Origin: Psococerastis gibbosa | Taxonomy: Eukaryota; Arthropoda; Insecta; Psocodea; Psocidae | Assembly: GCA_963971405.1 (NCBI GenBank) | Contig: OZ020484.1 | Location: 37,966,770-38,030,769 of the forward strand | Length of the DNA stretch: 64,000 nucleotides | Reading direction: 5' to 3' | Part shown: in pieces, positions 58,461 to 64,000 of the stretch | Numbering within the stretch: the first letter of the stretch is position 1 | Layout: each line of letters starts with the position of its first letter | The notes under the pieces: generated by a model | What the model saw: only the letters and a program-made list of their open reading frames with translations | What the model was told of the DNA's origin: nothing | Database searches by the model: none | Translations under genes and position numbers: made by a program

Positions 58461-59027
58461 CGGTCCTACGATCTGAATAGTTCTTTCTTTTGTCTTTTTA
58501 CACCTTACTTCTAGCCCCGATTGTTTTATGCTATTGTCCAGTTCTGCATTTACATACCTGGCGCAACAATTCGCAACTATCAGCTCTTAGATAAGGTTGA
58601 TATATTATTATTTTCGTAGGCATTACGATATAATACAATATTATATTTTATTATAATTTTATATTTAATTATTGGCATTGAGCCTATTAGAATCTGTAGT
58701 AGCCTATGTTATAGAGCATGGTATAACGGTAACCGTTATATTGGTCGTGGGGATATTACTACCCAAGGACTGGTACCTGGATCTGACCTTCTCGTCACCC
58801 TCTTTCAATAGATACTTTTAGGGGGATTTTTTTGGAATTGGCAGGTTTTAGGGTCTTTATTGTTAAGACACCATTACATGGTACCGATACTATACGGTTT
58901 CTATTATTGAACTGACATTTGGGTCAATTTATGGTGTCATAGTCATTGTGTTGTGCAAATAGGGGATTGAGTATAGCCTGTCCCGTTAGGTTCCCCTTTG
59001 TGAATTGTGGGTTCATTTATTGCGGAA

Positions 59028-61130
59028 ATGGCACCGACAAGAAGGCGAACCGTTAGAAGTGACCCTGATGCGTCTAATTGTAGTAGGCTACAAATTTTGC
59101 TTCACAAACGGTCAATGATTATTAATGACGTTAAGTCAATTTTAGCATATTTAAAATGCACCACATCTCTCACGCCCGGAGCTCTAAAGATCAAATCTCA
59201 GCGTGCTGAAGGATTGGTCACTCAATTCGAATCTATAGAGTCTGAACTGATGGATATCAATTCCGGAAGTTCCACCTCCAGCCGCATATCGGTTGAAGCG
59301 GAGCGTGAGGAATTTTATAATCTTTGTGATGAAGTGCACATTTTGGCCATTGATGGCATGGATAAGGGAACTGTGTCAAATTATTCCAGCCCAGCTTGTG
59401 GCTTAGGGCCAAACTTATTAAAGCCAATTGAAATCCCTACTCTTGAAAGCCACAATTTTGACATGTGGTATGCAGTTTTTGACAGCTTAGTCAACAGTAG
59501 TGCGTCTTGGACACCTACCGTTAAATTCCATTACCTTATAAGCAGCTTAGGGCATGACGCCAAAGCCTTAATTAGTGAGTTCTTGCCAATATGCGATGCG
59601 AATTACGCGTTGGCATTGAATTGTTTAAAATCGCATTTTGAAAATAAAAGGCTTAAGGCATCGACCATGGTCAGCAACATGCTCAATTGCTCTCCCCTTG
59701 CGTCTGGGCGGAGCAGCGCTGATTTAAGCAATTTAATTCAGACTTTTCGGAATTCAATTAGCGCATTAGATAAAATGCAAATTAAAGATTTAACGGAATT
59801 TGTCTTCTTTCAAGCGCTCTACGCTAAAATTGATGTTCAAACCCGTAGGGCATTTGACCATCAACTTAAAGACATTAAGGCGTTATGCAACGTACATGAC
59901 CTAATAAAATTTTTACAGGCAAAGGTACAAGCTTCCGACCTAGATAAGGTTATAGCCAAACCTTTGAAAGCTAGCCTAAGCACTTTCAAGCCTAAATCGG
60001 CTCTTTTGGTGGACACTGCGGACTCTGCCAATGCTCGTAAAGCAGTGCGTCCAATCAGCAAGAAATGCCCGGTTTGCAATGGGTCCCACCCTGCATACCG
60101 GTGTCAGCAACTTTTGAAGCTGACTGTTCCCAAACGATGGGAAAAAGCTTCAGAAATAAAATTGTGTGCTAAATGCCTCAACAGCACTCAGCATTCGGCC
60201 GCTGACTGCCCTGTTGAATTTTCGTGCCGAAATTGCTCTGATGGAGATAATCAGCACAATAGTCTATTGTGCCGTAAAGGCGGTTCTTCTACTTTGGAAC
60301 GAAAGCAAAGGCCTACTAACAATAGTACCTCTTTAGGGCACCGCCAGACTCCTACAACTTATGAGGAGCCAGCTAGTGCATTGGTGGCATCCGGTCCACA
60401 GGCTCTATTGGCTACGGCTGTAGTCACTATTCATGGGTTTCCAATGCGTACCGTAATTGACAATGGAAGCCATCTTAGTTTTATAACAGAAAAGGCTGCT
60501 TCACAACTAGGTTGCAAGCGGTTTTACGACAAAACTCTCATTCGAGGTATTGCCGGAACAACTAAGACCAAAGGAAGGGTTATCTTTACCATTAAATCAA
60601 CTGTTAATCCTCATTTGAAGCAAAAGATTGAGGCTTTGGTTCTTCCCCAAATCTGCGGGAATCTTCCTTCTCGACCCGTCACTTCTGATATAAGTGGCCA
60701 TTTAGGTGATATAGCTTTGGCTGATCCCCTTTTTTATAAACCTGCTAGCGTAGACATTCTACTGGGAGCCAGAGTCTATTCCTCTATTTTGAGCGATTCC
60801 AAGCCTTTACTCAGGTTGGGTGGGCTATCGGCGCAGTGGACCCAGTTGGGTTACGTACTGTTAGGAAGTACGACTGCTGACGAAGCTTCCGTGTCACTTT
60901 TAGGTCTAAGTGTGGACCAGGATTTAACTCGGGCAGTTGAGAGGTTATGGGAGATTGAAGAAGGTCCTAAGTCCATACCACTTTCTGCTGATGAACAGCT
61001 GGCTGAGGATTTTTACACTCAAACTACAGTTCGTAGAGCTGACGGCAGGTATGAGGTACGACTACCCTTTAAGCCAAATGCTGTCCCATTGGTGAAAAAT
61101 AGCTTTTCACCCCTTAAGAGTCTGCTTTAA
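59028..61130 (+). CDS. BEL/Pao gag and aspartic protease, ending at TAA
   Basis: 700 codons from the first ATG of the frame (59028); an upstream in-frame GTG at 59007 is not a plausible eukaryotic start. Residues about 1-330 are gag with the BEL-type region around FDMWYAVFDSLVNSSASW. Three Cys-His knuckles follow from residue 347: CX2CX3HX4C (CPVCNGSH...), CX2CX5HX4C and CX2CX6HX4C, which bind RNA. The retroviral-type protease core is at about residues 475-485: the catalytic Asp is residue 478 in VIDNGSHLSF, i.e. D-N-G where D-S-G or D-T-G is usual. The frame ends in TAA just before the RT region. Confidence 0.93.
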   Translation: MAPTRRRTVRSDPDASNCSRLQILLHKRSMIINDVKSILAYLKCTTSLTPGALKIKSQRAEGLVTQFESIESELMDINSGSSTSSRISVEAEREEFYNLCDEVHILAIDGMDKGTVSNYSSPACGLGPNLLKPIEIPTLESHNFDMWYAVFDSLVNSSASWTPTVKFHYLISSLGHDAKALISEFLPICDANYALALNCLKSHFENKRLKASTMVSNMLNCSPLASGRSSADLSNLIQTFRNSISALDKMQIKDLTEFVFFQALYAKIDVQTRRAFDHQLKDIKALCNVHDLIKFLQAKVQASDLDKVIAKPLKASLSTFKPKSALLVDTADSANARKAVRPISKKCPVCNGSHPAYRCQQLLKLTVPKRWEKASEIKLCAKCLNSTQHSAADCPVEFSCRNCSDGDNQHNSLLCRKGGSSTLERKQRPTNNSTSLGHRQTPTTYEEPASALVASGPQALLATAVVTIHGFPMRTVIDNGSHLSFITEKAASQLGCKRFYDKTLIRGIAGTTKTKGRVIFTIKSTVNPHLKQKIEALVLPQICGNLPSRPVTSDISGHLGDIALADPLFYKPASVDILLGARVYSSILSDSKPLLRLGGLSAQWTQLGYVLLGSTTADEASVSLLGLSVDQDLTRAVERLWEIEEGPKSIPLSADEQLAEDFYTQTTVRRADGRYEVRLPFKPNAVPLVKNSFSPLKSLL

Positions 61131-64000
61131 TTAGAAAGTAGACTATCCAAGGAGCCCGAGAAATCTAAGTTGTATCGGGATTTTTTTGCTGACTATCTTG
61201 AAAGCGGTATTCTAGAAAAGGCTAAAACCGTTTCAAAGTATATTTTGCCTCATCATCCGGTTGTCAAACAGTCCAGTAGTTCTACTCGTGTGAGGCCCGT
61301 CATGAATGCCAGTTGTCTCGATAAGAATGGCAACTCTCTGAATTCTCAATTGCTGACGGGACCAGCATTGCAAACAGATATTTGCGAAGTGTTATTGTCT
61401 TTCAGAGTAAGAAGGGTTGGTTTGATTTCCGACATTAGAAAAATGTATAATCAGGTTGTGATTGCTCCTGCTGATAGGTGTTATCAGCATATTTTATGGC
61501 GGCCTGCACCTGATGATGATATTGAGGAACTTGAGTTCACTCGTGTGCTATTCGGCATGGCACCTAGTGCCTTTTTAGCACAGCGAACTGTAAAGCAGCT
61601 CATTGCTGACGAGAGCGTTAATTTCCCAAGAGGTGCCCAAATTTTGCTGACTCAGCTATATGTTGATGATTTAATCACCAGTTTAGACGGCAGTGATGAG
61701 GAAATCCGATTTGCTGTCAACGATGCAATTGCTTTGCTGCGCAAAGGTGGCTTTGAGCTACGAAAATTTGCAAGCTCTCATCCCCGTCTTTTGTCTCATC
61801 TACCGCGTGATCAATGTGAGGATATTGACCTACATGACAAAAATGCTGTAATTAAGGTATTAGGTCTATCTTGGAGTCCAGCTAAAGATATTTTTATGTA
61901 TCGAGTCACTGAGTTTAATTATGTATATACCAAGCGCGGAGTCCTAAGCTTTATTGCACGTTGTTATGACATCATGGGACTAATTGCCCCTTTTACTTTA
62001 AAGACCAGACAATTTCTCCGCAAATTATGGGAAATTGGCATGGATTGGGATGCAGTTTTCGACGAAAACTTGCGGAAAGAATGGCAAATTCTTATGGATG
62101 GTCTGCCACTTTTGCAGGAAATACGTATTCCACGTCTGATAGATTGTTTTGGTTGCCCCAAACTTGAGTTATATTGCTTTTCGGACGGTTCGTCTACCGG
62201 CTATGGCATAGCCATTTATATTCGATGCGTATACGAGGATCACGCGACGATGACCCTAATAAGGGCAAAAGGTAAAACCATGCCCGTCAAATCGCGCTTG
62301 ACAGTCCCAAGAACTGAGCTACAAGCGGCTAATCTGCTCGTTAATACATACAGTAGTATGAATTTTCTTAACGAATTACCGATACAGCGAACCTATTTTT
62401 GCACAGATAGCACTATCGTGTTGTCATGGCTGCGCTTAGGTGTAACTAAGCTGCAATTATTTGTGGCCAATCGTGTTTCAAATATTTTGAGTAAAACTAA
62501 AATTGAAGATTGGCACTTCATTGGCTCTCAATTCAATTGTGCTGATCCAGCCTCTAGAGGACTGGGCCCAGAACAACTGCTGAACTGTTCGCAATGGTGG
62601 TCTGGTCCACCCTTTCTGTCGCAAGTACCTAGCATATGGCCCGAAGCACCTCCGTTTTGTGATGAAATACCAGATTTAAAAGCGGAAAAGACTGTAACCT
62701 TGTTATCTTCCTCGCATGAGGGCGGAGATGATTTCGAAAAACTTTTTGTTGTCCGGTTTAGCTCTCTGACTAGACTAAATCGTGTATTTGCCTGGATTCT
62801 ACGCTTTGTTTGGAATTCTCGGGCAAAGCGCACCGCTAATGTACCGCTCAAGGGACCTTTGGGCGTAAATGAGGTCAAGAATGCCTTACATTCATGTATT
62901 ATTTTGATACAAAAAAGGGCGTACCCATATATATATGAGGGTAAACAAATGCCCAGGCAATTGGGGGGTTTAACACCATATGTTGACAAAGAAACCAACC
63001 TAGTGCGAGTTGGTGGAAGGTTGTCTCAAGCGCCTTTGTCTTTCGAGGCCAAGCATCCCCTTTTATTACCTAGCCAGTCACATTTGTCGATGTTAATTGT
63101 TCGCTACGCGCATCTCATTACCCTGCATGGGGGTCCCCTCCTGATGAGATCCTTTATACAGGAAAGGTATTGGATACTCGGTATTGGCCGTTTGATTAAG
63201 TCAAACCGTTGTCTTGTTTGCTTTCGTCTCAAAGCCAAGCCTTCTGAGCCTATGATGGCTGATTTGCCTAAACTGCGTTTTTCCACAGTCCGGCCTTTTT
63301 TAATAAGTGGCTGTGATTTATCCGGACCACACTTAGTTCATGAAGCGGCACGGCCTAGAGCCAAAGTTATTAAGGTGTGGGTGGCTTTGTTCACTTGTTT
63401 GTCTACCAGGGCATCTCATTTGGAGGTGGTACAAGACCTGAGCACGGACGCCTTTGTGGCTGCCCTAGATCGTATGATGAGTAGACGTGGGTTAGTCCAA
63501 ACCCTTTACACCGACAACGCCACCAATTTCCGTGGCAGTGCTAGAAAATTTGACGAAATTTATAAATTCTTGCTGGCCAATGGCAATGAGATTGAGAAAT
63601 TAATGTGTACTAGAAACATAAAGTTTTCCTTTGTACCTCCAGTCAGTCCCTGGAAAAACGGCGTATGCGAACGCCTAATTGGACTATTTAAATCTCATTT
63701 GGTCCGCGTAACCGCTAATATTAGGCTAACGTTCACTGAGTTCACCACCCTAGTAGTGCGGATTGAGGCAGTCTTAAATTCGAGACCGCTTCATCCATTG
63801 TCGATTTCCCCCTCTGATGAGGTTCTTACCAGTGGGCACTTCCTGATTGGAAGTCCATTATTATCATCCATAGGGCTCGACTCATCAGCGGTCCAGTTGA
63901 ACCGACTCAGTCGTTGGCAGGTAGTGACATCTTGTCTGAGGCGTTTTTGGCGCCAGTGGCGCAACGTCTACCTGCAGACGTTAATAGCCCGTTCCAAGTG
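61131..64000 (+). CDS. BEL/Pao reverse transcriptase, RNase H and integrase (partial)
   Basis: Same frame as the gag-protease part, counting codons from 59028. RT: VRPVMNAS, LFGMAPSAFLAQ, and catalytic YVDD at codons 881-884. RNase H acidic residues: D1053 (FSDGSS), E1097 (PRTELQA), D1127 (CTDST). Integrase: zinc site H1362, H1367, C1395, C1398; then the DDE triad D1430 (GCDLSG), D1496 (TDNATNF) and E1548 (GVCERLIG). The C-terminal WRQW-YLQ-L region is at the window edge. All catalytic residues seen are intact. It has no start of its own; expression needs readthrough of the TAA or an intact sister copy. Confidence 0.92.

Larger units (their letters stand above)
58443..64000 (+). mobile_element. 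BEL/Pao LTR retrotransposon internal region, cut by window edge
   Basis: PBS, untranslated leader of about 570 bases, then gag-PR and RT-RNase H-integrase in a single frame from 59028 to 64000. Domain order (protease before RT, integrase last) and the gag with three zinc knuckles fit BEL/Pao. One in-frame TAA at 61128. No other stop or shift was found to the window edge. The integrase C-terminal region is reached, so the missing part is probably a short ORF end and the 3' LTR. Confidence 0.92.

Noticed and set aside
59007..59027. Earlier GTG start for the BEL gag frame
   Set aside because: Eukaryotic initiation needs ATG here; the first ATG of the frame is 59028.

Overview
The window is AT-rich, repeat-dense, intron-rich eukaryotic DNA, almost certainly from an arthropod and probably an insect. 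Evidence: 14 small exons with consensus splice sites and matching phases form a klarsicht-type KASH gene; nuclear tRNA genes carry no encoded CCA; there is a tRNA-derived SINE family, many non-autonomous DNA transposons (hAT-like, piggyBac-like and other hairpin MITEs), and a BEL/Pao LTR retrotransposon. I cannot name the species. There is no prokaryotic or operon structure. Layout: 1-13.3 kb is intergenic DNA downstream of the gene, with MITEs, a SINE, a 736-bp hAT-like element with a perfect 8-bp target-site duplication (TSD), two tRNA-Ser(UGA) copies in opposite orientation, and one tRNA-Gly(GCC). 13.3-40.3 kb (minus strand) holds the 3' part of one protein-coding gene: 14 exons, 2,721 coding bases, 906 residues plus stop. 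It runs from Ser/acidic low-complexity exons through spectrin-like helical exons to a C-terminal KASH domain (one membrane segment, a 28-residue lumenal tail ending PPPV). Every junction I derived is phase-compatible, which is strong internal evidence for the model. The N-terminal part of the protein is not recognisable in the window. Introns carry a SINE, hAT-like and hairpin MITEs, a 62-bp minisatellite and a foldback. 36.7-57.3 kb is about 10.2 kb present twice in direct orientation on either side of a 200-base run of N. The copies look identical apart from one CAGA unit in a microsatellite. The best reading is a false duplication: the overlapping ends of two contigs were joined by a placeholder gap. 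The most upstream exon found (40217-40339) is therefore listed twice (50616-50738). This segment also carries a 4.4-kb element with arms of about 0.85 kb and a Helitron-like piece inside. 57.3-64 kb holds a BEL/Pao retrotransposon on the plus strand, running off the right edge: probable 5' LTR, primer-binding site complementary to tRNA-Tyr, then gag-protease-RT-RNase H-integrase in one frame, interrupted by a single in-frame TAA between protease and RT. I did not find a new multi-gene system. The points most worth a second look are the false duplication, the complete KASH terminus with its PPPV end, the nearly intact BEL element, and the nested hairpin and hAT insertions beside a klarsicht splice donor.
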